Positions 1-7,706 are shown, numbered from the stretch's first letter. The stretch: DNA of 64,000 nt from Nocardioides sp. (GCA_037045645.1 JBAOIH010000004.1:1-64000), one strand, 5' to 3'. A program made the numbers and translations. The notes: generated by a model from the letters alone, not told the origin.

Positions 1-17
1 TTGAGCTTAGGGGCCCG
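1..17. repeat. Left attachment repeat (attL core)
   Basis: The first 17 bases (ttgagcttaggggcccg) recur exactly at 6782-6798. They match the 5' end of a tRNA-Lys gene read on the minus strand. The integrase gene lies just inside this copy, as expected for attL. The repeat may extend left of the window, where the displaced 3' part of the host tRNA should lie; that cannot be seen here. Confidence 0.75.
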
Positions 18-35
18 CTGATCTGTTTGTGCAGG

Positions 36-1206
36 TCAGACGGCCTTTTCTCCCGCCGCAGGTGCCAGACCAACCACCCGCGCAGACCTCTCAGACCGCA
101 ACCAGACCGCACGAGACTGTAGCGCCACCTCTCCGAGCCGATCCACGTACGTGTGAGCGTCACCGGGGTACAGGTGGCCGTAGCGGTCCAGGGTGATGCT
201 CACCGAGGCGTGCCCGAGCATCTCGCTCAGCACCTTCGGAGGCGTCCCGTACTTGATGTGCAGCGACGCGCAGGTGTGCCGCAGGTCGTGAGGCCGCACC
301 ATGTCGCCAGCCACCTGCCGAGCCACACCGGCCGCCCTCACCGCAGGGTCGAACACCCGGCCCCGCCAGTTGCCCAGCCGCAGCGCACCGCCACCCGGAG
401 CCGTCAGCAGATGATCGGCCGCCCGCTCGCCCCCGAGCGTCGCCGCGAGCTCGTCGACCAGCCACACCGGCACCGGCACCCGCCGCACCGACGCGGCCGT
501 CTTGGGCGTGCCCTCGATCAGGTGCCCGCCGATCTCCGAGAGGTTCGTCTCGACCCGCAGCTCCCGCCGCAGCACGTCGAAGTGACGCACCCGCAGACCC
601 GCGAGCTCACCGAACCGCAGCCCACACCACGCGAGCACGAGCACCGAGAGACGGCTCTCCCCGGCCGCCTCCGCAATCGCCCACACCTGCCCCTCGTCGA
701 GCGCCCGGAACGGCCGCTCGGCCTTGCTCGGCAGGCTCGGCAGCTCGACCCCACGCGCAGGGTTGGACGGGATGCGCCGCGCCTTCACCGCTAGGTCGAG
801 CACCTGCGACAGGACGATGTACGCCTGCCGCGTCCGCGACGCCGACAGGCCCCGCGAGTGCATCCGCTGGACCCACACCGCGACGTCCTCGTGACGCACC
901 CCCGACAGCGGCACCGCCGCCCAGGTCGGGAGGACGTGCTCACGGAGCAGCGACTCGTACGACGTGCGCGTCGAGTGCTTGAGCTTCACCTTCCCGCGCA
1001 GCCACTCCGCCGAGTAGTCCCCGACCGTGACGCGGCCGGCCGTCGGGTCGGTCCACTCACCCCGGTCCATCTTCGCGGTCTGCTCACGGAGCCACCGCTC
1101 CGCGTCGGTCTTGCGGTCGAAGTCCTTGAGCCTCTCCCGCTTGTCCGGTCCCCGGTAGCGAGCTTCTCCACCTCCCGGTGTCCGCTCGCCTCTTGATGCT
1201 TGCCAT
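36..1206 (-). CDS. int: Tyrosine recombinase/integrase (frameshifted near its N-terminus)
   Basis: Site-specific recombinase that would integrate and excise this element at the tRNA-Lys att site. The intact part (start 1070, 344 aa) has a SAM-like core-binding domain at about 15-105 and a catalytic domain with Arg152, the HDLRH box at 261-265 (H261, R264), His287 and the Tyr297 nucleophile. That ATG is probably not the real start. A better one at 1206 (MASIKRRADTGRWR) follows a GAGAGG ribosome site and reads into this protein if one base is removed at 1160-1166, giving ARYRGPDKRERLKDFDRK and about 389 aa. Such N-termini are usual in actinobacterial pSAM2-type integrases. It lies downstream of the zinc-ribbon gene on the same strand. 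The frameshift may be a sequence error. Confidence 0.88.
88..117 (+). repeat. Left copy of the 30-bp end repeat (candidate integrase arm site)
   Basis: Tandem units of the type TCAGACCGCA, lying inside the integrase gene about 70 bp from attL. It matches 6590-6619 at 27 of 30 positions in the same orientation. Repeats just inside both ends of a tyrosine-recombinase element are typical arm-binding sites. Confidence 0.55.
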
Positions 1207-1266
1207 GTCGTCGGTTCCTCTCTCTCGTCGTGACGCGCTCTCAGGGATGCGAGCGCGTCGCCGTCT

Positions 1267-2135
1267 CTACTTGCCGCGAGCCGCTCTCTGTCGTGCTCGC
1301 CGGTCTTGGTCGGCCATGCGTGCCGGGACGCCGGCCTCTCGGCAGTCCGGGCAGAACGTCCGCGTGCCCGGTGTCTGCTCGAGCCGTGCGCGTTGCTTGG
1401 GATTCATCAGGAACGGCCGCCCGCAGCCGTCGCACACGTCGAGCCGCTCCGCCTTCGCGCAACGGCCCGCGAGCTGCGCACACCGAGCGCGCCGAAGATG
1501 CCCGCGTCGGGCAGGCCCCCGGAGCCGATGACCAGCCGAGGCCGCGCACCCGTCGACCACTCCATGCCCACCCGAGCGCCGCCCGCCTCGAGCCAGTACG
1601 ACACCGCCTGAGCGACCAGCGCCCGCCGAGCCCCGATGCCTCGAGGTGTGGTGAGGTTCTCGAACCCAGGCTCGACACCCGCGAACACCTTGACGCCGCC
1701 GTAGGCGAACGGCAGGAGCTCAGGCCACAGGCTCGACGGCACGCTCTTGCCGGCAGCGACCGCGCCGGACACCTTGAGGACGACGCCGGCCAACCGGGAC
1801 CAGCGCCGCCACTCGTCGAGCGGCTCGCGGACCGTCGGCTCACACCAGCTCGCCCCCGGCCGGTCAGGGTCCTCGAGGTGCCGAGGTGAGGCACCGGGCA
1901 GACCGTGACGGCAGAACGCCAGGACTCCGCCCCACCGCTCCGCGTAGTCGACGACGGCCTCGTCGGTGGCCTCAGCGAGCGCGAGGAACCCCTCGAGGAA
2001 CGTCTCGCCGCCCACGCACTCGCCGCCCTTGCGTCGGGTCGCCTCGACGTCCCACACGAGCTCGTCGCCGTCGCGCCGGACCTTCTGAGCGCAGCGCCAC
2101 CGGAGCCGGGGTAGTGCCTCTGTCGTCGTTGCCAT
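1267..2135 (-). CDS. Zinc-ribbon protein of the integrated element (frameshifted)
   Basis: Function unknown. From ATG 2135 (MATTTEALPRLRW) the frame runs about 220 residues to GIFGALGV, then continues in another frame as AQLAGRCAKAERLDVCDGCG and ends at 1267. The C-terminal part has two CxxC knuckles (CDGC and CPDC, about 22 residues apart) and a basic tail, which looks like a zinc ribbon for nucleic acid or protein binding. The frame changes near 1485 by either one lost base or two gained. An upstream in-frame ATG at 2276 exists, but 2135 suits the divergent arrangement with the excisionase gene. It precedes int by 60 bases on the same strand, so the two are probably co-transcribed. I do not recognise a named family. 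Confidence 0.6.
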
Positions 2136-2232
2136 ATGGAAACCATACACACCAATCGCTCGATCTGTCAGCCACCCGCAGTATGTGTCCATGCAGCAAG
2201 ACGCAGCAAGACGCCCGAGCAAGGAAGCCCAC

Positions 2233-2448
2233 ATGGACACGACCGCAGCCACACCCGCTAGTGAACTCCTGACCACCGACGCGCTGGCCGCCTACCTCAA
2301 GGTGCCGGTGCCCACCGTCCGCTTGTGGCGGCACAACGGCACCGGCCCGAAGGGAGTCCGGCTCGGCCGGCACGTCCGCTACCGCCGCTCCGACGTCGAC
2401 CGCTGGATCGAGAACAACGAGCGCGCCCAGCGGCCTCGTGCGGTCTGA
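2233..2448 (+). CDS. Excisionase-like helix-turn-helix protein
   Basis: A 71-residue DNA-binding protein of the HTH_17 (MerR-like/AlpA/excisionase) type: LTTDALAAYLKVPVPTVRLW is the helix-turn-helix, and the wing contains LGRHVRYRRSDVDRWI. Proteins of this sort act as recombination directionality factors or regulators in actinobacterial integrative elements. ATG 2233 was preferred to 2185 because AAGGAAG lies about 6 bases upstream. It is transcribed away from the zinc-ribbon/int pair, with a shared 97-bp promoter region at 2136-2232. Its last codons fall inside a tandem repeat that recurs near both element ends. It could be a regulator rather than a true Xis. Confidence 0.8.
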   Translation: MDTTAATPASELLTTDALAAYLKVPVPTVRLWRHNGTGPKGVRLGRHVRYRRSDVDRWIENNERAQRPRAV

Positions 2449-2460
2449 GTGCGGTCTGAG
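2435..2460 (-). repeat. Inverted internal copy of the element end repeat
   Basis: Read on the minus strand this is two tandem CTCAGACCGCA units followed by CGAG. All 26 bases match 6592-6617 exactly, in opposite orientation, and 88-117 closely. It overlaps the stop codon of the excisionase-like gene. It is a candidate Int or Xis arm site or an operator. Confidence 0.6.
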
Positions 2461-2650
2461 CGACCCGACCCCATGACCGCCGAGACGGTGACACCGCCTC
2501 TGACCTGCGAGGACGTAACCGCCGCGTCGTCGTACGGCTCAGGCGAGCAGAGGACTGCTAGTCCCTTGCCGCCGTCTCGGCACCCCACCGACGACAGCAA
2601 CGCGGCCCCGGTCGAGAGAACCGGAGCCGCGTACCGAAAGGGACCACACC

Positions 2651-2719
2651 ATGCACCCCGAGACTAGCCGCGAGCGCGGACAGGACCGGCCCAGGCGGAC
2701 CGACGAGACCACGCCATGA
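2651..2719 (+). CDS. Short possible coupling peptide (22 aa)
   Basis: ATG 2651 follows AAAGGGA at a good distance and encodes MHPETSRERGQDRPRR plus six more residues. It ends in TGA, overlapping the ATG of the next gene at 2716 (ATGA). This suits a translational-coupling leader, but 22 codons give weak statistical support. The DNA between 2461 and 2650 holds no other gene I would defend. Confidence 0.3.
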   Translation: MHPETSRERGQDRPRRTDETTP

Positions 2720-3701
2720 CCCAGCGACCCGACCCCCTCGACGTCGACGGCACCCGCCCCGCCGTCGAGCTCGTGGCGGCACTCCCCCGAGAAGCTCACC
2801 TCCCAGGGAGAGCGCCTCGTCCTACTCGCCCTCGCGTGCGACTCCTACGACGGGCAGACGACTACGCCGGCCGCGCACAACCTCGCCGCGTGGACCGGGA
2901 TGCACCTATCGTCGGTGCGCGGCATCCTCCGCGACCTACAGCAGCCCACCGAGCGCCGGCCCGCTCTGCTCGCCGTCGACGTCCGCTCTCGAGGCAAGCG
3001 CAGGACGCGCTATCGCCTACTGCTCGACGGCCAACCGTCCGGCCACGCTGGACGGTTGGAGAGTGACCAACCGTCCGGGGACGCTGGACGGTTTGAGCAG
3101 CCGCAACCGTCGCCCAACCGTCGCCCAACCGTCGGGATACCGTCCGGCCACGCTGGACGGTCAACCGTCGGGATACCGTCCGGCCACGCCGACCCCTCCC
3201 TCTCCCTAACTACTCCCTCCCCCTCCCCCGCGTCCCCGGCCACCGCGACCACCTCACCCGCCGCCCCGGCACCGGAGCAGCAGGAGGAGGAGCAGGAGAC
3301 AGCCGACAACGGCCAGGAGCAGCGTGCTCCGCACGCGCTCCCCGGCGACGACCCGGAACACGACGACCTCACGGCCGTAGTCCTCGAGCACCTGCCCACC
3401 GACCTCCGCCGCGAAGCTCACCGCCGACCCCCGCACCCTCGCCGCTGCCTGCCACAACCTCACCGCCGCCGGCTGGACCCGCGACGACCTCGAGCAGGTC
3501 GCCGCCCGCAAGAGGTGGCACAACGCCGGCCCCGGTGCCGTCATCACATGGACCCGCAGCCTCGAGACGACGCCCAGGCCGCAGCCGGCCCGCCTCGCCT
3601 ACCGCAGCACCGCCAACCGCTGCCCCAGCGGAGCGCCCTACGCCTCCGACGGGACGTGCTGCCCAGCGCACGACAGCAACGCACAGGAGGCCGCCTCGTG
3701 A
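2716..3701 (+). CDS. Helix-turn-helix protein of the element, possibly replication-linked (two frameshifts)
   Basis: The protein starts MTQRPDPLDVDGTRPAVEL and continues, after removing one base near 2767-2773, as WRHSPEKLTSQGERLVLLAL. It then has a winged-helix-like segment (TPAAHNLAAWTGMHLSSVRG), a repeat-rich linker, a polar low-complexity stretch, and, after removing one base at 3413-3419, a C-terminal part with TADPRTLAAACHNLTAAGW. It ends DSNAQEAAS at 3701. The N-terminal domain resembles replication-initiation or phage HTH proteins in which a winged helix reads cargo or origin DNA. The linker is encoded by 36-bp spaced palindromes that could be iterons. It is the first long gene of an overlapping array. 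Both frame changes sit at GAGCTC-type sites and may be artefacts. Function is inferred only. Confidence 0.55.
3033..3181 (+). repeat. Periodic ACCGTCC/GGACGGT palindromes (candidate iterons)
   Basis: Inverted pairs ACCGTCC-(9 nt)-GGACGGT occur at 3033-3057, 3069-3093 and 3139-3161, and a further left half lies at 3175-3181. Spacing is about 36 bp or a multiple, equal to 12 codons. They encode repeats such as GHAGR in the linker of the HTH protein. Spacing and symmetry suit a Rep-binding origin, but a coding minisatellite is also possible. Confidence 0.45.
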
Positions 3702-3895
3702 GTCCCTACCGCTACCCCGTTGACTCCGCCGACGCCCGCGAGCTCCGCGAGCTCGAGGAGGAGAACCCCGAGCAGCCGTTCCTTCACGACTCCCGGTGCG
3801 AGGACGGGTGGCTCGGAGACGACGAGCTCGACAGGCCGATCCCGTGTCTGCAATGCCGCCCGCACCTCGCACGCCGTGACCAGCGCCCCGCGTGA
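3698..3895 (+). CDS. Small Cys-containing protein of the element
   Basis: GTG 3698 overlaps the TGA of the preceding gene by four bases. The 65-residue product begins MSPYRYPVDSADARELRELE, is acidic in the first half, and carries HDSRC followed by PCLQCRPH, a possible small metal-binding site. It ends at 3895, overlapping the next start. I recognise no family. The overlap pattern and codon use support it as a real gene of the operon. Confidence 0.6.
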   Translation: MSPYRYPVDSADARELRELEEENPEQPFLHDSRCEDGWLGDDELDRPIPCLQCRPHLARRDQRPA

Positions 3896-4206
3896 CCCCC
3901 ACCGACGACAGGACCAGGACCATGCACCGACGACGCTCCGCCTCCCACCTCACGATCCGCTACCCCGACGGGCAGACCGTCCGGCTCGCGGCCGGCCAAC
4001 CCGGAGTGACGCTCTCCACCGGACAGACCCTCACGCTCACCGGCCACGACCTGCGAGCAGCCGCCTGCCAGCTCGTCGCCCACGGCCTCGCCACCGTCGC
4101 CGGCCCCGCCACCCTTGCCGCCACCGTCTCCCGCCCCGAGCTCGTCTCCGCCCTCGCCGCCGACGCGCTCGCCCGTCACCAGCCCACCAGGAGCGACGCC
4201 GCATGA
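3892..4206 (+). CDS. Hypothetical protein of the element (104 aa)
   Basis: GTG 3892 overlaps the previous stop (GTGA). The product has a short polar start and then ASHLTIRYPDGQTVRLAAGQ, a likely beta-rich segment, followed by an alanine-rich helical half. An internal ATG at 3922 is an alternative start. No catalytic motif or membrane segment is visible. Position in the overlapping array and GC-rich third positions support coding. Function unknown. Confidence 0.6.
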   Translation: MTPTDDRTRTMHRRRSASHLTIRYPDGQTVRLAAGQPGVTLSTGQTLTLTGHDLRAAACQLVAHGLATVAGPATLAATVSRPELVSALAADALARHQPTRSDAA

Positions 4207-4545
4207 CCCACGCCCTCGACGAGCAGCTCGACCCCGACGACGTGCCAGACGTCGACGACCTGGACGACGACCTCGACGACCTCGACGACGAGCCGACCCG
4301 AGCACCCCGCCGCGTCAGCCGACACGAGCTAGCACGACGCACCACCCGGCACAACCGCTCCGCCACCCGAGACGCACTCTGCGGAGCTCGTCCGCGACGC
4401 GCTCGGAGCCAAGATCGGCCACGACGTCGACCGCCTCGACGTCGCCCTCGACCACCTCAACACCCTCGCCGCCAACCTCGACGACCTCCGCACCGCGATA
4501 GCAGCCGAGCACACCACGACGACCACCCAGGAGAACCAACCATGA
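4203..4545 (+). CDS. Acidic coiled-coil-like protein (frameshifted)
   Basis: ATG 4203 overlaps the previous stop (ATGA). The first part is very acidic, with many DD and DL pairs, then turns basic. Removing one base at 4383-4389 joins it to LVRDALGAKIGHDVDRLDVALDHLNTLAANLDDLRTAIAAEH, a heptad-like helix, ending at 4545. The restored product is about 113 aa. The acidic head could mimic DNA or bind a basic partner. No known family. The break is at a GAGCTC site and may be a sequence error. Confidence 0.5.
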
Positions 4546-4925
4546 CCCCCAACCAGCCAACCGAGGGCACCGAGTCGGCACGTTCCGCCCTCGATCTGGC
4601 CCTCGCGTACGCGAGACGCCCCGGCACCAACGACAGGCAGAAGCCGACCCGTCGACAGCAGATGCTCAACGCAGCCGCGTACGCCGCTCTCAAGCTCGAG
4701 GAGGCCGCCGAGCACGCACCCGACCCCGACGAGCTTCGCCTCGCCGCCGAAGGGCTCCGAGTCGCCGCCCTCCGCCTCGTCTCCCCGAAGCCTCGCCGGA
4801 AGCCAGCGCAGCACCTGCCCCGCCCAGGCCGCGCGACCCGCGTAGCGCGGGACGTCTCCCTCGAGGAGCTCACCGCAGCCGCCGCGCTCGCCCGCGCAGT
4901 CACCGACGCGCACGGCATCTCGTGA
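4542..4925 (+). CDS. Hypothetical protein of the element (127 aa)
   Basis: ATG 4542 overlaps the previous stop and follows a GGAG site. The product MTPNQPTEGTESARSALDL continues into helical segments (RRQQMLNAAAYAALKLEEAA and RLAAEGLRVAALRLV), a basic proline-rich stretch, and a final helix LEELTAAAALARAV. No transmembrane segment or recognised domain. Overlaps on both sides place it in the element operon. The same frame stays open leftward from 3720 only as an artefact of GC content. Confidence 0.6.
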   Translation: MTPNQPTEGTESARSALDLALAYARRPGTNDRQKPTRRQQMLNAAAYAALKLEEAAEHAPDPDELRLAAEGLRVAALRLVSPKPRRKPAQHLPRPGRATRVARDVSLEELTAAAALARAVTDAHGIS

Positions 4926-5209
4926 GCACCGTGGACCCCGACGCGCTCGAGGCACTCGCCCGCGCCGAGCAGCGGACCCCCACCCCCGCGCCGACCCCGG
5001 CACCGAGGCCGCCCCGACCGGACGCCGTGCGGGTCTGCCCCAGGTGCCGCGACAGGATCGGCGGAGGCCCCGAAGGTTGGGCACGACACGACGCCGGCCT
5101 CGACTCCGCCGACCAGCTCATGCACGACAACATCGAGCACGCCCGCGCCGAGCAACGCGACCGCACGAGCCTCAACTACCTCGGCCGCGTCACCTCCGCC
5201 CACTTCTGA
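4922..5209 (+). CDS. Small zinc-binding-like protein of the element (95 aa)
   Basis: GTG 4922 overlaps the previous stop. A proline/alanine-rich start leads to RVCPRCRDRIGGGPEGWARH, a CxxC knuckle with a later His, and then a helical C-terminus ending NYLGRVTSAHF. This may be a half zinc ribbon. It is the last clearly overlapping gene of the array. A further 43-codon frame from 5216 to 5347 is possible but unsupported. Confidence 0.55.
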   Translation: MSTVDPDALEALARAEQRTPTPAPTPAPRPPRPDAVRVCPRCRDRIGGGPEGWARHDAGLDSADQLMHDNIEHARAEQRDRTSLNYLGRVTSAHF

Positions 5210-5337
5210 GCAGCCATGCCCAACGGCCACAGATCGAGCGACAGCGCGACACGGCCACCGTCCCGCCACGCTCTCGGCATCGTTCCTAGCGTCGTACTCA
5301 GCACCACACCCGACCGACGATCAGGGAGGCCGCGCCC

Positions 5338-5517
5338 ATGCGGATAACGACCCTCTACCTCGAGGACTCCGCCGCGAGCATCTCGCGCATGTCCGCCCCG
5401 GTCCCCGACCAGGAGGCACCCGCCTACCCGACCGCGCCCGCACCCTCACCCGAGGACAGCAGCGAGGCCGCGTGGGACGCCTTCGAACGTTCGACCTTCC
5501 CTGACCTGACCCGATAG
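5338..5517 (+). CDS. Small acidic protein (59 aa)
   Basis: ATG 5338 follows a strong GGGAGG site at 5326-5331. It encodes MRITTLYLEDSAASISRMSA and then an acidic, proline-rich tail ending FERSTFPDLTR before TAG at 5515. No family recognised. Its support is the ribosome site, consistent codon use, and location between two element genes with only 12 bases to the next ATG. Confidence 0.55.
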   Translation: MRITTLYLEDSAASISRMSAPVPDQEAPAYPTAPAPSPEDSSEAAWDAFERSTFPDLTR

Positions 5518-5529
5518 GAGCACCACCCC

Positions 5530-6066
5530 ATGACCAGCACCGCACCTCACGACGACGACCGCGACGTGACCGCCGACAGCTCGAGGCACTCGTCGAGCAG
5601 CAGCACACCGCACACGCCGCCACCGTCCAGGCCCGCGACGAGCTCGCAGCAGCTCGAGCCGCCCGAGCCTCCGCCGTCGTCGACGGCACCATGACCGCCC
5701 AGCACATCGAGCGACTGGCCGACGCCCGCGACGACCTCGAGGTGTGCGAGGACGTCGAGCTCGAGCTCACACGCCGCCGCCGCACCCTCGCAGGTGACGC
5801 GCCGGCCACCGCCTCCGAGTCCGGCGACAGCAGGACCGTCCGCGTCCGCGTGCTCGGCAGGACCGGCACCCACTCGTGCAACCAGCCGTCGACCGGCCGC
5901 CACCTCATCGGAGGCGACGAGCTCACGATCCCCGCCGACGATGCGCTCTCCCTCGCCCAGGGAGGACACATCAGCGTCCTCGAGCAGTCCCGTCCCCAAG
6001 TGGTGGCCGCGCCACATCCCGGCCGTCCTCGACGACTCCGCCCTCCGCGCTCTCGCCGGCCGCTAG
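5530..6066 (+). CDS. Coiled-coil protein of the element (two frameshifts)
   Basis: ATG 5530 follows GGAG. MTSTAPHDDDRDVTA joins, after correcting 5575-5582 (GACAGCTC back to GAGCTC), a helical segment LEALVEQQHTAHAATVQARD. It runs on through ERLADARDDLEVCEDVELEL to a beta-like part (RTVRVRVLGR, then ELTIPADDALSLAQGGHISV). A second frame change near 5986-5990 leads to PVPKWWPRHIPAVLDDSALR and the TAG at 6064. The product is about 178 aa. The C-terminal KWWPRHIPAVL ending is distinctive, but I cannot name the family. Confidence 0.5.
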
Positions 6067-6184
6067 TCCGCAGAGCCTCACAGTCCCCCGCTCCGGTGCT
6101 CTCGTCGGTCACCAGGTGGAGCGGGTCAGGGAAGCGTCCCCGGTGCCCAACTCATGCGCGGAGCTCCGGGCACCGGGGACGCGC

Positions 6185-6461
6185 TCATGTTCTGGCGACG
6201 TCACCCGGCCAGGGTGCGTCCTCGTCCCACTCGTCGACTCGATCAGCGGCCGTCGGTAGCCCCGCCTCGCTCCGGCCGGCGACGTAGCCGCGCACCCACC
6301 AGCGCGTAGCCCACGGCCTCGAGCTCGGCCGGTACGGGCACGCGTCCACCGGGCTCGCCGTCGCGGCCGGCCGCCTTGCCGTTGAACGACGCAGCGCAGC
6401 GCCAGACCTCGAGGCCCGTAGGCCCCGACTGGCAGCGCCGGCCGCCGCTCGACGGGGGCAC
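6185..6461 (-). CDS. Hypothetical protein at the right end of the element (frameshifted)
   Basis: Read on the minus strand from a GTG at 6461: PPSSGGRRCQSGPTGLEVWR, then PGGRVPVPAEL. After removing one base at 6320-6326 it continues RPWATRWWVRGYVAGRSEAG and ends DEWDEDAPWPGDVART. An N-terminal extension to 6535 is open but has poorer codon use. Function unknown. It faces the main array and lies between it and the element terminator. The frame break is again at GAGCTC. Confidence 0.4.
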
Positions 6462-6589
6462 AGGTGCCCGAGCCGCACCCCGTCACCGCCCTCAGCCGCT
6501 CTCACGCTCACGACGTTAGGTCTGGCACCTCGCATCCGCGAGCAGACACGCGCCGAAAGCCGCGCCCTGGGCCGGCGCAGACAGGCCCG

Positions 6590-6619
6590 CTCTCAGACCG
6601 CACTCAGACCGCACGAGAG
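6590..6619 (+). repeat. Right copy of the 30-bp end repeat (candidate integrase arm site)
   Basis: Same tandem TCAGACCGCA units as 88-117, in the same orientation, about 165 bp inside attR. It lies in a 260-bp stretch (6462-6722) that holds no convincing gene, only this repeat and the hairpin after it. Confidence 0.55.
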
Positions 6620-6663
6620 CGAAAAACAGCCCGAAACAGCGAGAAACAACCATCAGACAGAGG

Positions 6664-6705
6664 AACGGCCCCTGACCCAGGTTTCCGCAGGTCAGGAGCC
6701 GTTTT
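6664..6705 (+). terminator. Rho-independent-like terminator at the element end
   Basis: AACGGC-C-CCTGAC pairs with GTCAGG-A-GCCGTT around a 14-base loop with one mismatch, and TTTT follows at 6702-6705. It would separate element transcription from the adjacent tRNA-Lys gene. A related sequence (GCAGGTCAGACGGCC followed by TTTTC) lies at 31-49, downstream of int. Confidence 0.6.
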
Positions 6706-6722
6706 CGCAGGTCACACGCGGG

Positions 6723-6797
6723 TGGGGAGACGGGGACTTGAACCCTGGACCGAAGGATTAAAAGTCCTCTGCTCTGCCAATTTGAGCTTAGGGGCCC
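6723..6797 (-). tRNA. tRNA-Lys(UUU), chimeric at the att site
   Basis: The minus strand shows a D arm (GCTC/GAGC), the anticodon loop ACTTTTAAT with anticodon TTT, and a T loop TTCAAGT. The first 16 or so bases lie in the att repeat and so come from the host; the rest lies inside the element. The acceptor strands do not fit: the 5' side is GGGCCCC and the 3' side TCTCCCC, which pairs for only two or three bases, and the T stem has one mismatch. The element therefore seems to have replaced the host 3' part with one from a different tRNA-Lys. This copy may be poorly functional. The host 3' part would be left of base 1. Confidence 0.7.
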
Positions 6798-6798
6798 G
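6782..6798. repeat. Right attachment repeat (attR core)
   Basis: Exact second copy of bases 1-17, covering the 5' end of the tRNA-Lys gene. It marks the right boundary of a roughly 6.78-kb integrated element. Confidence 0.75.
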
Positions 6799-7098
6799 TG
6801 CTCGGTGCGCGAGATCCGGGCACGCAGGAGCCTACTTCGCCCGGGCTCGGAGAGCCGATTCCTGCTGCCATGGGAGTCCACCCCTGCGGTGGGGTTTACG
6901 TCACAGCGTGACTTGGTAGTGTTCGTGGCGCAGCAGGTGCAAGTTCCAGCAGGTCAACGCCCGCGGAGTTTGTGATCCAACGGCGTTTCTTCATGGTGTC
7001 GGGCAAACCGTCAGCCAAGTCGGAGCGACGTGGCACGGCATCTGGTGTGGGTCGCCGAAGTGGCGTCCCTCGCCCCAATACAAGGAGTAACGAGCGCA
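6799..7098 (+). other. Intergenic region with the cspA leader
   Basis: No gene seen. It must hold the native tRNA-Lys promoter on the minus strand and the cspA promoter and untranslated leader on the plus strand. A GGAGTCCACCCCTGCGGTGG segment at 6871-6890 is weakly inverted-repeated. The cspA ribosome site AAGGAG is at 7082-7087. Confidence 0.4.
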
Positions 7099-7302
7099 AT
7101 GGCTCAGGGCACCGTGAAGTGGTTCAACGCCGAGAAGGGTTTCGGCTTCATCGCGCAGGAGGACGGCGGCGACGACGTTTTCGTGCACTACTCGGCTATC
7201 CAGTCGCAGGGTTACAAGACCCTCGAGGAGAACCAGAAGGTCGAGTTCGACGTCACCCAGGGTCCGAAGGGCCCTCAGGCGGAGAACGTACGTCCGCTCT
7301 GA
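7099..7302 (+). CDS. cspA: Cold-shock protein
   Basis: A 67-residue single cold-shock domain that binds single-stranded nucleic acid and acts as an RNA chaperone. RNP1 (KGFGFI) and RNP2 (VFVHY) are both present, after the usual MAQGTVKWFNAE start. ATG 7099 was chosen because AAGGAG precedes it by 11 bases and the family starts there. Length is normal. It is monocistronic, with its own terminator downstream. Confidence 0.97.
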   Translation: MAQGTVKWFNAEKGFGFIAQEDGGDDVFVHYSAIQSQGYKTLEENQKVEFDVTQGPKGPQAENVRPL

Positions 7303-7335
7303 TTGCAGAGCACCTGGTCTGACCAGAACTTGCGG

Positions 7336-7359
7336 GGCCTCTCCCTTCGGGGAGGGGTC
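7336..7359 (+). terminator. cspA terminator hairpin
   Basis: GGCCTCTCCC-TTCG-GGGAGGGGTC forms a ten-pair stem with a stable TTCG tetraloop 33 bases after the cspA stop. There is no strong U tract, as is common in high-GC actinobacteria. Confidence 0.75.
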
Positions 7360-7470
7360 TCGCTGTCATTTGTCCGAACCTTTGATCTGGCGATGTTTGG
7401 GCGTGTCACGGCCGGGCATATGCGACACACAGCCATGATTGGGACAACTTTCAACCGCAAGGAGCTTCGG

Positions 7471-7611
7471 GTGCACGACCCCCTCGACGTGTCTCTCGAA
7501 GACGGCGACCTGCTCGGTGAAGTTGAGCTCACCACGAACCTGATCGTCGCAGCGAGTGAGTCCGACGAGCACCTCACCGACGACGAGATCGACAAGATCC
7601 TGGGGATCTGA
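7471..7611 (+). CDS. Conserved small actinobacterial protein (46 aa)
   Basis: From GTG 7471, 8 bases after AAGGAG, it encodes MHDPLDVSLEDGDLLGEVEL and TTNLIVAASESDEHLTDDEI, ending DKILGI. This acidic peptide with a C-terminal DEIDxILG motif resembles a short protein I recall as conserved in Streptomyces and relatives and of unknown function. The longer open frame from 7303 has no ribosome site and atypical sequence. Confidence 0.75.
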   Translation: MHDPLDVSLEDGDLLGEVELTTNLIVAASESDEHLTDDEIDKILGI

Positions 7612-7706
7612 CGCGCCGCTTTCCAGCGGGCCGTCGAACAGGCTGCGTCTAGCGCAGGCACGTGGACTGTGCGAAGCGCCTTTGGGACGACACGAGGAAG
7701 CCTTGG

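Noticed and set aside
1160..1166. Programmed frameshift in the integrase
   Set aside because: No slippery heptamer or downstream structure is evident, and the same kind of break occurs in unrelated genes.
2449..2667. 72-codon plus-strand frame after the excisionase-like gene
   Set aside because: Its GTG start lies in the tandem repeat, it has no ribosome site, and its sequence shows no pattern of a folded protein. A short coupling peptide at 2651 fits better.
3033..3181. Possible CRISPR array
   Set aside because: Units are palindromic, about 36 bp apart with little spacer variation, and lie inside a coding frame. No cas genes are present.
3720..4925. 401-codon continuous plus-strand frame
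   Set aside because: It crosses several overlapping genes and its middle is Arg/Pro-rich shadow sequence. Only its parts from 4203 and 4542 are real.
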